Shown: piece by piece, positions 7,614 to 15,452 of the stretch | Position numbering within the stretch: the first letter of the stretch is position 1 | How the letters are laid out: each line of letters opens with the position of its first letter | From: an uncultured Selenomonas sp. | GTDB taxonomy: Bacteria > Bacillota > Negativicutes > Selenomonadales > Selenomonadaceae | Assembly (NCBI GenBank): GCA_937915915.1 | Contig: CALGGN010000197.1 | Coordinates: 1 to 38,488 of the forward strand | DNA: 38,488 bases | Direction: 5' to 3' | Notes under the pieces: model-generated | Seen by the model: only the letters and a program-made list of their open reading frames with translations | Told to the model about the DNA's origin: nothing | Databases searched by the model: none | Made by a program: the position numbers and the translations under genes

Positions 7614-8594
7614 ATGGATGATATCGTGGCAAACGGAAAAAGGCTCTCTTTTGTGATTCCCTGCTACCGCTCGGAGGACACCATCACGGCAGTGGTGGAT
7701 GAAATAGGGGAAACCGTTCAGACAAGGGAAGGGTATGACTATGAGATTATCCTTGTCAACGACGGTTCTCCCGATGGTGTATGGAATGTCATCGAAAAGA
7801 TGGCAGAAAACGACTATCACATCGTGGGAATTAACCTCTCAAAAAATTTTGGGCAGCAATGTGCCTTGATGGCAGGCTATCATCACTGCTCGGGAGACTA
7901 TATTATTTCTCTTGATGATGATGGGCAAGCCCCAGCCAGTGGATTGTATGCCCTCCTTGATAAACTGGAAGAAGGCTATGATGTTGTCTATGCGAGTTAT
8001 GAAACTCACAGAAAACATTGGTTTCGAAAGTTAGGAGCAGAGTTTGCCTCCAGAACATCGGATTACATTTTTGAACAAAAACTTCCTCGTGGGAGCACCT
8101 TCTATGTCATGCGCAAATTCATTGCACAGGAAATGCTGCACTACAGGAATCCATATCCCTATCCTTTTGGACTTGTTTTGCGCATCACCCGTAAGATAGG
8201 GCTGGTTCCTTTAGAACACAGGAATCGTATCTCCGGCAGTTCCGGGTATACGTTAAAGGCGTTGATTTTTTTATGGGTCAACAGTTTTACGGCCTTTTCC
8301 ATCAAGCCACTCCGCATGGGGTCTTATTGCGGCTTTTTCTTGTCCTGCATCGGGTTTCTCTTTGCCGTTGTAACCATTCTTCGAAAATTGTTTTTCGAGC
8401 CAAATATGGTCGCCGGGTGGAGTTCCATCATTTCAATCCTGTTGATTGTCGGAGGTATGATCTTGCTTATGCTGGGCTTGATCGGGGAGTATATCGGAAG
8501 AATTTATATTTGCCTGAATGACTCGCCGCAGTTTGTTGTTCGGGATATTTGTGCACAGGGCAGGAAAGAAACGAAACAAGGAGCTGCTCCATGA
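7614..8594 (+). CDS. GT2 family glycosyltransferase (ArnC/CsbB-like)
   Basis: The 326-residue protein has the GT-A core with RLSFVIPCYRSEDT, ILVNDGSPDG and the metal-binding SLDDDGQAP (Asp101-Asp103), then two C-terminal membrane helices around 226-255 and 264-286 and GEYIGRIYICLND. This is the layout of enzymes that load undecaprenyl phosphate with a sugar on the cytoplasmic side. It is the only GT2 in the cassette and so is the likely charging enzyme for the YfhO and DUF6056-like transferases. The start at 7614 is one base after the preceding stop; the gene overlaps the next one by ATGA. Confidence 0.93.
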   Translation: MDDIVANGKRLSFVIPCYRSEDTITAVVDEIGETVQTREGYDYEIILVNDGSPDGVWNVIEKMAENDYHIVGINLSKNFGQQCALMAGYHHCSGDYIISLDDDGQAPASGLYALLDKLEEGYDVVYASYETHRKHWFRKLGAEFASRTSDYIFEQKLPRGSTFYVMRKFIAQEMLHYRNPYPYPFGLVLRITRKIGLVPLEHRNRISGSSGYTLKALIFLWVNSFTAFSIKPLRMGSYCGFFLSCIGFLFAVVTILRKLFFEPNMVAGWSSIISILLIVGGMILLMLGLIGEYIGRIYICLNDSPQFVVRDICAQGRKETKQGAAP

Positions 8595-9784
8595 AAAAAC
8601 TGCTGGTAACGGGAGGAAGTTATGCGGAAATTCCCCTGATTGAAGAAGCAAAAAAGCAAGGATGGTATGTCATTACCACAGGCAATCATCGTGATGGTCT
8701 CGGGCATCAACATTCTGACCGATATATCCCATGTGATTATTCGAATATGGAATCCATCTGTCAACTGGCAAAATCAGAAGGAGTCGAAGGGGTTGTCTCC
8801 GCATGCAATGACTTTTCTTATTTGTCTGCGGCGTATACTTGCGAAAAATTAAGCCTTCCGGGACATGATCCGTTGGAAACGGCGAAAGTCATTCATCATA
8901 AGCACCACTTTCGCTCGATGGTTTCTTCTTTGGGAATCCCATCCCCAAAGGCCATCCTGTGCGATACGCTCCAAGGGGCTGTTTCCGCTTCCGAAGCCAT
9001 TGGATTTCCCCTTGTTGTCAAGCCTATTGATCTTTTTAGCGGAACAGGAGTAACCATCTGCAAAAATCCCATGGAGTTAGAAGACGCCTTTTATAAGGCA
9101 AAAAAAGCAACACGTCAGAATTCCGTTCTCTTGGAAGAATTCATTTCAGGAGATCAGCACGGTTCTACTATGCTGCTGAAAAATCAGAAAGTGGTCTGGA
9201 GTTTCTTTGACGATGAACAGTATTATTTGACGCCGTATATCGTAGCAGGAGCATCCTCCACCACAAGCATCGACTCTGGAATTTCTTCTCAACTGTGCCG
9301 GGATGTAGAAAAAGTAGCCCGCTATTTACATTTGGTGGATGGACTATTTCATGTACAATTTATCGTGGATCAGAAAAATTATCCCATGATGATCGATCCT
9401 TGCAGAAGATCGCCGGGAGATTTGTACATTTTATTGGCAAAATATGCGACGGGTACAGATTATCCGTCAGAAATCATCAAGGCAGAAACAGGTATCCCGC
9501 TTTCTGATCAGTATATTTCTGCACAACGGCTGATTGCCAGAGAATGTATTTTTCCGAAACAAGAGGGAGTGGTCAAAAAAATTCACATCCGTCAAGATAT
9601 CGAAAAATACATTATTTACCGCATGATTTTGGCCAAGCCGGGAGATATCGTCCAAAATGCAGCAACCTATAAGGCAGGCATCCTGATAATGGAATTCAAG
9701 GACCCACAAAAAATGCACTATGTGACGGAACATTTTCACGAACTGGTAACGATTGAAATGGAATCATGCTGCAGGTCAGAATAA
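8591..9784 (+). CDS. ATP-grasp domain carboxylate-amine ligase
   Basis: This 397-residue protein starts with a Rossmann-like segment (MKKLLVTGGSYAEIPLI) and then an ATP-grasp fold: FPLVVKPIDLFSGTGVT with the ATP-binding lysine, LLEEFISGDQHGS, and a C-terminal metal region MMIDPCRRSPGD, in which the usual ExNxR metal motif is altered. Such ligases form amide bonds between a carboxylate and an amine through an acylphosphate. Next to an aminotransferase this suggests attachment of an amino acid or acid to the new amino group, although the substrate is unknown. AAGGAG lies 8 bases before the ATG, which overlaps the GT2 stop. Confidence 0.88.
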   Translation: MKKLLVTGGSYAEIPLIEEAKKQGWYVITTGNHRDGLGHQHSDRYIPCDYSNMESICQLAKSEGVEGVVSACNDFSYLSAAYTCEKLSLPGHDPLETAKVIHHKHHFRSMVSSLGIPSPKAILCDTLQGAVSASEAIGFPLVVKPIDLFSGTGVTICKNPMELEDAFYKAKKATRQNSVLLEEFISGDQHGSTMLLKNQKVVWSFFDDEQYYLTPYIVAGASSTTSIDSGISSQLCRDVEKVARYLHLVDGLFHVQFIVDQKNYPMMIDPCRRSPGDLYILLAKYATGTDYPSEIIKAETGIPLSDQYISAQRLIARECIFPKQEGVVKKIHIRQDIEKYIIYRMILAKPGDIVQNAATYKAGILIMEFKDPQKMHYVTEHFHELVTIEMESCCRSE

Positions 9785-9816
9785 ATCTATTTGGGGATAC
9801 CAGGGGAGAACAAAAA

Positions 9817-10998
9817 ATGAAAGACAACATTTGCATTGGCATGGCAGGAGCCGGTCGTGCCACGGAACTCCACATGCTTGCATTGGATCAATACAGCGGA
9901 ATCCCCGTAAGAAGGAAAACCATTATGGCTCGACGTAAAGAGCCGTTGGAACAGGCTTGCAAACGATATCGGTTTGAACAGATAACGATGGATTTCAATG
10001 AAATGATTCGTGATCCGGAAATCGATTTGATCGATATCTGTACGCCTGCCTATGTGCATGTCCCTATGATACGGGCGGCATTAGATGCCGGAAAACACGT
10101 TATCTGTGAAAAATCATTGACAGGATATTTCGGACAGGAGAATGATCCTGCTCCCATCGGTACACATGTCTCCAAACAAGTCATGTATGAAAAAGTATTG
10201 GAGGATATTGATTCTCTGGCAAAAGTTGTGCAGAAAGCAAATACCCAATTCATGTATGCAGAGAATTTCATCTATGCTCCTGCTATATGGAAGGCTGCCG
10301 ATATCATTGCAAAGAAGAAAAGCCGTATCCTGTTTGCGAAGGGCGAGGAAAGCCTGAAAGGATCCAGTTCTCCCGTAGCAGGGCAGTGGAACAAAACAGG
10401 AGGCGGAACCTTTATCCGGACGGGGACGCACCCATTATCCGCAATCCTGTGGCTTAAAGAACAAGAAGCAAAAGCACAGGGAAAGGAAATCAGGGTCGTC
10501 AGTGTTCTGGCAGATATGGGACGTATTCTTCCCCAACTCACTGAATATGAGCATCGCCATATCGCTGCTCGGCCGATGGACGTGGAAGACTGCGGAACTG
10601 TGATATTGACATTTTCCGATTCCACCCGCGCTGTCATCATGGCAACCGATACATTGCTGGGGGGAAGTCGAAATTATGTCGAACTGTATTGCAACGACGC
10701 TGTGATTCATTGCAAATTGACGATGAATGACATGATGGAAACTTATTTTCTGGATGAAGAGCGGCTGGATGAAGTAGAAATCTCTGAAATGCTGCCTTCC
10801 AAATTAGGGTGGAACCGTCCATTTCTTGCGGATGAATTTGTTCGCGGTTATTGCAATGAAATGAAGGATTTTATCGAGTGCGCGTATTATAACCGAAAGC
10901 CTATGTCTGACTTCAAGGTAGCATACGATTCTGTCAAGATTACGTATGCAGCCTATTTGTCTGCAGAACGGGGAGCAAAGGTGGAATTGCCGTCATGA
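9817..10998 (+). CDS. Gfo/Idh/MocA-family NAD(P)-dependent oxidoreductase
   Basis: The 393-residue protein begins ICIGMAGAGRATELHM, a dinucleotide-binding GxGxxx loop, followed by IDICTPAYVHVPMIRAALDAGKHVICEKS, the characteristic end of the Rossmann domain with EKS in place of the usual EKP. A longer than usual insertion follows (about residues 105-145). Members oxidise or reduce sugar hydroxyls or nucleotide sugars. GGGGAGAA is placed before the ATG at 9817. It overlaps the FkbM gene by four bases (ATGA). It likely takes part in making the cassette's sugar. Confidence 0.92.
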   Translation: MKDNICIGMAGAGRATELHMLALDQYSGIPVRRKTIMARRKEPLEQACKRYRFEQITMDFNEMIRDPEIDLIDICTPAYVHVPMIRAALDAGKHVICEKSLTGYFGQENDPAPIGTHVSKQVMYEKVLEDIDSLAKVVQKANTQFMYAENFIYAPAIWKAADIIAKKKSRILFAKGEESLKGSSSPVAGQWNKTGGGTFIRTGTHPLSAILWLKEQEAKAQGKEIRVVSVLADMGRILPQLTEYEHRHIAARPMDVEDCGTVILTFSDSTRAVIMATDTLLGGSRNYVELYCNDAVIHCKLTMNDMMETYFLDEERLDEVEISEMLPSKLGWNRPFLADEFVRGYCNEMKDFIECAYYNRKPMSDFKVAYDSVKITYAAYLSAERGAKVELPS

Positions 10999-12092
10999 GC
11001 GTTATGGAAAAAATTACTGCTGAAGATTACAAACTGTTCGATTACATACGCGAATATGATAATCAGCCATTGATTTTATATGGAGCCGGCATAGGTGCAA
11101 AGCGAATCCTTTATTTTTTGCAGTCCCATCAGATACTTCCAAAATACATCGTCGTGGACAGAAAATATTTTCATCCCAATATGAAGATAGAAACTTATGA
11201 AGTCAAACCAGTGGAGGATATCTTTGAGCATGCTGTTCACGAACCTGTGGATGTCATCGGGGCTTTTCTGGGATTTGACATAGGACATTTGTCGAAGTAT
11301 CAATCTAAAATACGAAAAATTTTGAAACTAGATGATGAAATTTTCTATGGTTATATGGAAAAAGGTGATTTGCCTTGTGTTCCAAGAAAATTTTACGAAA
11401 TTCACGCAGAGCGAATCGAAGCTTTTTATCATGATTTGCAGGATGATTTTTCAAGAAAGACACTTATTTCGTATCTGAATCAAAGAATCAGCTGTGATAT
11501 GAATTTTTCCACAGGAATGATACAAGAAAATCAGTATTTTGACGCTGCAATCATAAATTTTGGGCAACAGAAAAAATTTATTGATTGTGGAAGTTACAAT
11601 GGATCAGATACAAAACGGTTCTTTTCTCTTACCCGTTCAGATACATTTTCTTATGTTTTTGAAGCTGATGAAAAAAATATGAGTATTGTAAAGAGAAATC
11701 TCAAATCCTATGAAAGCCGCATTCAATACGTCAATAAGGGTGTATGGAACTGCAACGAGTCGATTTTTTTCGATTCACAGCATAATTCTAGCAGTGCGAT
11801 TGCAGAAGATGGAAACATAAAAATAGAATGCATATCCTTGGATCAGTTGATGGAGACAGAGAAATATATTACATTTATCAAAATGGATATCGAAGGAGCG
11901 GAATTGCGTGGTTTGGATGGTGCAAAGAATTTGATTTCATGCTGTCATCCCGTTTTGGCTATCTGTGTTTATCATCGTCCGAAAGATATTTTTCAAATTT
12001 ACGAAAAAATAAAAGAAATCGATGCAAGTTACCGATTCTATTTAAGAAGGTATCATCCGTTTTTCATTGAAACTGTACTATATGCCATATGA
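10995..12092 (+). CDS. FkbM-family SAM-dependent methyltransferase
   Basis: The 365-residue protein has an N-terminal nucleotide-binding-like stretch (PLILYGAGIGAKRILYFL, about 25-42) and a C-terminal FkbM domain with KKFIDCGSYNGSDT (SAM loop, about 193-206) and FIKMDIEGAELRGLDGA, the most conserved FkbM block. FkbM enzymes O-methylate sugars and other acceptors. The gene is clearly more AT-rich than the YfhO genes downstream, as is the following WbqC gene, hinting at separate acquisition. It is coupled to the oxidoreductase gene by an ATGA overlap. Confidence 0.92.
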   Translation: MSVMEKITAEDYKLFDYIREYDNQPLILYGAGIGAKRILYFLQSHQILPKYIVVDRKYFHPNMKIETYEVKPVEDIFEHAVHEPVDVIGAFLGFDIGHLSKYQSKIRKILKLDDEIFYGYMEKGDLPCVPRKFYEIHAERIEAFYHDLQDDFSRKTLISYLNQRISCDMNFSTGMIQENQYFDAAIINFGQQKKFIDCGSYNGSDTKRFFSLTRSDTFSYVFEADEKNMSIVKRNLKSYESRIQYVNKGVWNCNESIFFDSQHNSSSAIAEDGNIKIECISLDQLMETEKYITFIKMDIEGAELRGLDGAKNLISCCHPVLAICVYHRPKDIFQIYEKIKEIDASYRFYLRRYHPFFIETVLYAI

Positions 12093-12101
12093 GGGATAGC
12101 C

Positions 12102-12794
12102 ATGAAAAAAACAGCCGTCTTGCAATCAAACTATATCCCTTGGAAAGGATATTTTGATATTATTCATGACGTTGATGAATTCATATTTTACGATGAAGTG
12201 CAATATACGAGCCGAGATTGGAGAAATCGCAATAAAATCATTGCCTCAAAAAAAATTATCTGGCTTTCTGTTCCGGTTGGTGCAAAAGTACATCGTCGGA
12301 TTACGGAAGTACGCTTAGAACAAAATCTATGGCAGGAAAAACACTATCGCACCATAGAAATGGCATATCATAAAATGCCTTTTTTTCATCAATATAAAGA
12401 ATTTTTGCAATATGTTTATTTAGAAAGAACATGGGCGTATTTATATGAATTGAATCGTTTTTTAATTGAACATATATCTCATGATTTCTTGCATATCCAG
12501 ACGATATTCTCCGATAGCAGAAAATATCCGACGCTTGGGACAAAACATGAGAAACTGCTTCATTTGGTTCAATCCGCTCATACAGATATTTATGTATCGG
12601 GACCTGCAGCAAAAGACTACATTGTGGAAGAAGACTATAGAAAAGCAGGCATTCAGCTTATTTGGAAGGATTATGAAGGTTATCCGCAATATCCACAGGA
12701 CAGCGCGGAGTTTACGCATTTTGTTTCCATTTGGGATCTGCTGTTTCATGTAGGGGACGAGGCGCCATATTATATCTGGGGGTGGCGAAAGTAG
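12102..12794 (+). CDS. WbqC-family protein
   Basis: The 230-residue protein shows the family signature at the start, VLQSNYIPWKGYFDIIHDVD, followed by YDEVQYTSRDWRNRNKI, with conserved Gln, Tyr and Trp-Arg-Asn-Arg residues. WbqC proteins occur in O-antigen and capsule clusters and are thought to act in modification of sugars, but the reaction is not established. Codon use is AT-rich like the FkbM gene. The 3' end overlaps the first small SMR-like gene by 13 bases. Confidence 0.92.
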   Translation: MKKTAVLQSNYIPWKGYFDIIHDVDEFIFYDEVQYTSRDWRNRNKIIASKKIIWLSVPVGAKVHRRITEVRLEQNLWQEKHYRTIEMAYHKMPFFHQYKEFLQYVYLERTWAYLYELNRFLIEHISHDFLHIQTIFSDSRKYPTLGTKHEKLLHLVQSAHTDIYVSGPAAKDYIVEEDYRKAGIQLIWKDYEGYPQYPQDSAEFTHFVSIWDLLFHVGDEAPYYIWGWRK

Positions 12795-13135
12795 CCAGGT
12801 GGAAACATTTTTTACTCCTGCACGTCATGTTGCTCCTATATTCCACAGGAGGGATCTTCAGCAAATATGCGGCGGGACAGGAGTTTTTCGGTGCGGGGTT
12901 CTGGCTGTTTTACGGACTGTTGATTATGGTTCTTGGGCTCTATGCCATCGGTTGGCAGCAGATTCTGCGTTGGATTCCGCTGTCGGTGGCATTTGCTCAT
13001 AAATCTGTCTGTGTGATTTGGAGTTTGGTGTGGGGGATTCTGTTCTTTCATGAGAACTTGACCTTTGGGAAAGTAATCGGTATTCTGCTGATTATGGCAG
13101 GAATGATTTTGTTCACAACATCGGAGGAATCATAG
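12782..13135 (+). CDS. SMR/EamA-like small membrane protein (ArnE/ArnF-like subunit 1)
   Basis: Read from the GTG at 12782, the 117-residue protein has four membrane helices typical of the small multidrug resistance fold, with the pattern LLLHVMLLLYSTGGIFSKYAAG and IPLSVAFAHKSVCVIWSLVWGILFFHENL. The latter resembles the loop between helices 3 and 4 in ArnE/ArnF and EmrE. Such pairs flip undecaprenyl-phosphate-aminoarabinose in other bacteria. A partner gene lies at 15055, separated by an insertion. The start is uncertain because it overlaps the WbqC stop and has only a G-rich stretch upstream. Confidence 0.85.
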   Translation: MAKVARWKHFLLLHVMLLLYSTGGIFSKYAAGQEFFGAGFWLFYGLLIMVLGLYAIGWQQILRWIPLSVAFAHKSVCVIWSLVWGILFFHENLTFGKVIGILLIMAGMILFTTSEES

Positions 13136-13136
13136 C
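13112..13136 (+). repeat. Left 25-bp direct repeat
   Basis: Identical to 15028-15052. It contains the last codons and stop of the first SMR-like gene and a GGAGGA motif. An unrelated 11-codon frame (MSSGYFYMWGI) starts right after it at 13137. Confidence 0.85.
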
Positions 13137-13206
13137 ATGAGCTCAGGGTACTTTTACATGTGGGGGATTTAAAAAAATACTGGGATTGTTGCTAGGGGGT
13201 TTTTGT

Positions 13207-14880
13207 TTGATTTACACGGATACTGAACTCAAATCAAAAATACATGATATGGTTCGAGATTTTGAAAATGAGGTAGTTGAATTCAAAGAAGCAGGCAGCA
13301 ACTATTCCTTTAAAGAAATCGGGAAATATTTCTCCGCACTTGGAAATGAAGCTAACATAAGGGGAAAGTCTGAGGCTTGGCTTATCTTTGGTATCACGAA
13401 TAAGAAGAATTTCAGTGGTACGAGCTATCGTAAAAGTGGTAATCTTCAATCTTTGAAGAGGGAAATTTCTAATGGAACCAATGACAGGATGACTTTCCTT
13501 GATATTTATGAGTTGACCATGGAAAAATGTCGAATCGTTGCATTTCAAATTCCTCCAGCAATGCCAGGGATACCGACCACGTGGAATGGTGCTGCGTGGG
13601 CTAGGGAAAACGAATCACTGGTTCCTTTGCCAATGAATAAGGTAGATTTGATACGGAGTCAAGTTGGGCTGGACTGGTCCAAGGAGATTGTTAAAGATGC
13701 TACGATAGATGATTTAGATTCTGAAGCAGTCGCTTACGCTAGAAAGATGTTTTCTCAAAAACAAGAAAATCGTAAGATGGCGAAAGAAATTTTTTCAGAG
13801 ATGTCTGATATGGAGGTACTTAACAAAGCTGGGCTATGCTTTAAAGGGAAGATTACTAGGACAGCATTGCTTTTGTTGGGAAAGAAGGAGTCTGCGTTTT
13901 ATTTCGATGGATTTACGCCAAGGATAACATGGACGCTATATAATGCGGATCAGACAGTAAAAGCCTATGAGCATTTTGATATGCCGTTTTTATTGGCAGT
14001 GAATAAGGTATATTCCAAAATCAGGAATGAAAAATATAGGTATATTGCAGATCAGCAGACCTTGTTTCCAGAAGAAGTGCATCAGTATGATGCAGATCTT
14101 GTCAAAGAGGTAATCAATAACTGTATTGCTCACTCTGATTACCGGCGTCATGGTAAAATCAACATAGAAGAATTTGAGGATCATCTTGTTTTCATGAACG
14201 AAGGGGCTTTCATTCCAGAAACAATAGAAAAGGCTTTGGAACCTGGATATAAACCGCCGTATTACAGAAATGCGTTTCTTTGCAATGCGATGGTGAATAT
14301 GTACATGATTGATACGAACTCTATGGGGATACCGATGATATACAATATCCAAAAGGCGAGATGTTTTCCTCTTCCGTCTTATGATCTTGATGTTATGAAT
14401 CGAGTAAGTGTCACGATTTATGGAAAGATGCTGAATAAGAATTATACACGGTTGTTGCATTCATATGAAAATCTGGATCTGATGACGGTCTTTCTCTTGG
14501 ATCAAGTCCAGAAACGAAAAACCATTTCAAAAACAGACTATAGAGCATTGAAGAAAAAAGGATTCGTTGAAGGACGGTATCCAGCACTTTATGTATCGTA
14601 CAAAATAGCAGAAGCGGTTGGAGATAAGGCTGGGTATGTAAGGAACAAAGGATTAGATGACAAAATTTGTCAAGAACTTATCGTGTCATCTCTTAAAAAT
14701 GGCTCATTGAAAAAGGCAGATATCTTCGAATCGGTAAAACATGCATTACCGGAAGTCCTTACGGAAGAGCAGCGATATAAGAAATTATCTAACCTGCTAC
14801 AGAAGATGAAAAGAGAGGGGACTATCGATGTTCACGGAAATGCGGCTCATGCTGAATGGAGTTTGGCGAAGACAGTTTAG
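13207..14880 (+). CDS. AlbA_2/Schlafen-like protein with HATPase_c_4 domain
   Basis: The 557-residue protein starts at TTG 13207, with AGGGGG six bases upstream. The N-terminus (EVVEFKEAGSNYSFKEIGKY, then GKSEAWLIFGITN) matches the AlbA_2 nucleic-acid-binding domain. Residues around 295-335 (VKEVINNCIAHSDYRRHGKI then FEDHLVFMNEG) match the HATPase_c_4 domain found in RecG-like transcriptional regulators. A C-terminal region with ISKTDYRALKKKGFVEGRYPA may be a winged helix. Such proteins act as regulators or in defence, but the function here is not known. It lies inside a repeat-bounded insertion and is more AT-rich than its neighbours. Confidence 0.88.
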   Translation: MIYTDTELKSKIHDMVRDFENEVVEFKEAGSNYSFKEIGKYFSALGNEANIRGKSEAWLIFGITNKKNFSGTSYRKSGNLQSLKREISNGTNDRMTFLDIYELTMEKCRIVAFQIPPAMPGIPTTWNGAAWARENESLVPLPMNKVDLIRSQVGLDWSKEIVKDATIDDLDSEAVAYARKMFSQKQENRKMAKEIFSEMSDMEVLNKAGLCFKGKITRTALLLLGKKESAFYFDGFTPRITWTLYNADQTVKAYEHFDMPFLLAVNKVYSKIRNEKYRYIADQQTLFPEEVHQYDADLVKEVINNCIAHSDYRRHGKINIEEFEDHLVFMNEGAFIPETIEKALEPGYKPPYYRNAFLCNAMVNMYMIDTNSMGIPMIYNIQKARCFPLPSYDLDVMNRVSVTIYGKMLNKNYTRLLHSYENLDLMTVFLLDQVQKRKTISKTDYRALKKKGFVEGRYPALYVSYKIAEAVGDKAGYVRNKGLDDKICQELIVSSLKNGSLKKADIFESVKHALPEVLTEEQRYKKLSNLLQKMKREGTIDVHGNAAHAEWSLAKTV

Positions 14881-15003
14881 TCAACGAATATATATTTTTA
14901 GTCAAGGATAAGACATGCTATTGTGAGAAAAAGTCTTGAAAGGATTGAAAATACAGGGATTTCTTTTGACTAAACCAGGAAAAAATTTTTCCAGTTAGTC
15001 AAA
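14876..15003. promoter_or_regulatory. Cluster of four TTAGTCAA boxes with a terminator-like palindrome
   Basis: The 8-mer TTAGTCAA occurs at 14877-14884, 14898-14905 (21 bases apart), inverted at 14966-14973, and at 14995-15002. The last two form arms of a near-perfect palindrome, TTTGACTAA (14965-14973) and TTAGTCAAA (14995-15003), with an inner GGAAAAA/TTTTTCC stem. This could be an operator array, an element end, or a terminator. The first box overlaps the AlbA_2 gene stop codon. Confidence 0.5.
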
Positions 15004-15027
15004 GAGATTGTGGCGAGGACAGTAGTA

Positions 15028-15052
15028 TTCACAACATCGGAGGAATCATAGC
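15028..15052 (+). repeat. Right 25-bp direct repeat
   Basis: Identical to 13112-13136. Here its GGAGGA serves as the ribosome binding site of the SMR-like gene that starts three bases after the repeat. Confidence 0.85.
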
Positions 15053-15054
15053 GT

Positions 15055-15402
15055 ATGGAAATCTTGCCTTATGCGGGGAGTCTTCTCCTGGGCGTGTTTC
15101 TGGCATCCATTGCGCAGGCTATGCTGAAATATGCGGCGCGAAGACGGCAAGGCTCATGGTTTCGCATGTACTGGAACCCATGGGTCATCGGCGCATATAT
15201 CATTTTGTTTGGAACAACCTTCCTTGCCATCTATGCCTATCGGGGGATTTCCTTGTCCATGGGCGCGGTTCTGGAATCAACCAGCTATATCTATGTGACA
15301 TTTTGGGGATATCGGCTGTTCCGTGAAAAGGTCAATCGGCGGAAAATTCTGGCGTTGTGTTTGATCGTATCGGGGATTGCAGTTTTTTCCCTTTGGGGTT
15401 AA
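15055..15402 (+). CDS. SMR/EamA-like small membrane protein (ArnE/ArnF-like subunit 2)
   Basis: The 115-residue protein has four membrane helices with the SMR-like pattern LLLGVFLASIAQAMLKYAARR, AYRGISLSMGAVLESTSYIYV and GYRLFREKVNRRKILALCLIVSGIAV. It is the expected partner of the protein encoded at 12782-13135; together they resemble the ArnE/ArnF heterodimer that flips a lipid-linked amino sugar. The ribosome binding site GGAGGA is inside the right direct repeat. The downstream YfhO gene begins ~50 bases after the stop. Confidence 0.88.
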   Translation: MEILPYAGSLLLGVFLASIAQAMLKYAARRRQGSWFRMYWNPWVIGAYIILFGTTFLAIYAYRGISLSMGAVLESTSYIYVTFWGYRLFREKVNRRKILALCLIVSGIAVFSLWG

Positions 15403-15452
15403 GGAAACGCGGGCTAAATTTTTTCGTGGTTTTGATGGGGTGGAGAAAGAGC

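Larger units (their letters stand above)
13112..15052. mobile_element. Insertion bounded by 25-bp perfect direct repeats, splitting the SMR pair
   Basis: The 25 bases at 13112-13136 are repeated exactly at 15028-15052. They cover the end of the first SMR gene including its stop codon, a GGAGGA ribosome binding site and the sequence just before the second SMR gene. Removing one repeat and the 1,891 bases between would restore two adjacent, translationally spaced SMR genes. The insert carries one gene (AlbA_2/HATPase) and a cluster of TTAGTCAA boxes. No transposase is present, so the mechanism is unknown. The call rests on the repeat geometry and differing base composition. Confidence 0.7.

Noticed and set aside
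13137..13172. 11-codon frame following the left direct repeat
   Set aside because: It has a ribosome binding site only because the repeat carries one; too short and composition gives no support for function.
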